Below the pieces are notes generated by a model. It ran no database searches, had not been told where the DNA came from, and saw only the letters and a program-made list of their open reading frames with translations. This document shows, piece after piece, positions 63,833 through 64,000 of a DNA stretch of 64,000 nucleotides. The translations under genes and the position numbers were made by a program. The first letter of the stretch is position 1; each line of letters starts with the position of its first letter. This stretch comes from Robiginitalea biformata HTCC2501 (lineage in GTDB: Bacteria > Bacteroidota > Bacteroidia > Flavobacteriales > Flavobacteriaceae): assembly GCF_000024125.1 (NCBI RefSeq), contig NC_013222.1, forward strand, positions 496,001-560,000, given 5' to 3'.

Positions 63833-63863
63833 CCCCGCCTCAAATGGCGGGGTTTCTTATTTT
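63833..63863 (+). terminator. Rho-independent terminator of the bacilliredoxin gene
   Basis: CCCCGCC (63833-63839) pairs with GGCGGGG (63846-63852) over a 6-nt loop, followed by a T-rich tract. Confidence 0.85.
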
Positions 63864-63869
63864 TACACC

Positions 63870-64000
63870 ATGGCCAAAATCCTCGCATATCCGCTTTCCG
63901 CAATCTACCTGCTGGTTTTCGGGATTGTCCTGGTGGTATTCCACCCGGTGCAGTGGGTCTGCCTGAACCTCTTCGGCTACCAGGCCCACAAGGCGAGCGT
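63870..64000 (+). CDS. Acyltransferase-like gene (PlsC type), 5' part only
   Basis: Only 43 codons from the ATG at 63870 are in the window (MAKILAYPLSAIYLLVFGIV, then FHPVQWVCLNLFGYQAHKAS). The hydrophobic helix and the W-x3-NLFGYQAHK segment resemble the N-terminus of flavobacterial 1-acyl-glycerol-3-phosphate acyltransferases; the catalytic HxxxxD motif lies beyond the edge, so the call is tentative. Confidence 0.6.
   Translation, partial: MAKILAYPLSAIYLLVFGIVLVVFHPVQWVCLNLFGYQAHKAS

Overview
The window comes from a GC-rich member of the Bacteroidota, most likely a marine Flavobacteriia (Robiginitalea-like; this name is inferred from gene content and base composition, not proven). Signs are several SusC-style TonB receptors with carboxypeptidase-regulatory N-termini, Bacteroidota-type promoters (TTTG, about 18 nt, TAnnTTTG) ahead of many genes, almost no Shine-Dalgarno sites, a carotenoid lycopene cyclase, a LytTR/LytS pair, DUF3078 and DUF3109 proteins. 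No rRNA, tRNA, CRISPR, insertion sequence or prophage was seen; most of the window is ordinary chromosomal core with one accessory sugar block.

Layout. 0-4.2 kb: DinB fragment, ZIP metal transporter and DtxR/MntR regulator divergent from a TonB receptor. 4.3-6.4 kb: lycopene cyclase and polyprenyl diphosphate synthase, overlapping tail to tail. 6.5-7.6 kb: ECF sigma factor with a membrane protein. 7.7-14.5 kb: TetR-TolC-MFP-RND efflux operon with a clear palindromic operator. 14.6-23.6 kb: aspS, CLC protein, cold-shock protein, tadA, dxs, DUF3078 protein, dGTPase. 23.7-32.7 kb: a TonB receptor with an internally duplicated lipoprotein, a PiT phosphate transporter with a PhoU-like tail, a MORN-repeat secreted protein and a lipoprotein-like DUF6503 protein. 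Three upstream regions in this block carry hexamers of the form NTWACA repeated every 11 bp, the layout of PhoB/PhoP-family operators, which suggests a phosphate-starvation regulon. 33.4-35.5 kb: yicC-gmk-nadD operon.

35.6-49.6 kb is an accessory catabolic block: two GMC-type sugar dehydrogenases with a 3Fe-4S-type cysteine motif, one gluconate-dehydrogenase-subunit-3-like partner, two DUF1080 proteins (3-keto-glycoside hydrolase family), three TIM-barrel isomerase/epimerase-like proteins, a Gfo/Idh/MocA oxidoreductase and two MFS transporters. Together they fit the oxidise-to-3-keto, cleave, isomerise/reduce and import route for glycosides. The genes form two divergent pairs of operons, each centred on one GMC gene.

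49.7-64 kb: two tiny membrane peptides, nrdB/nrdA (class Ia ribonucleotide reductase), a small two-gene membrane operon whose promoter region holds 9-bp direct repeats 21 bp apart (LytTR-site geometry), then the LytTR regulator and its TPR histidine kinase, DUF3109, MarC, a CtpA-type protease with dCMP deaminase, HupE/UreJ, a TerB-DnaJ protein, a bacilliredoxin and the first 43 codons of an acyltransferase-like gene.
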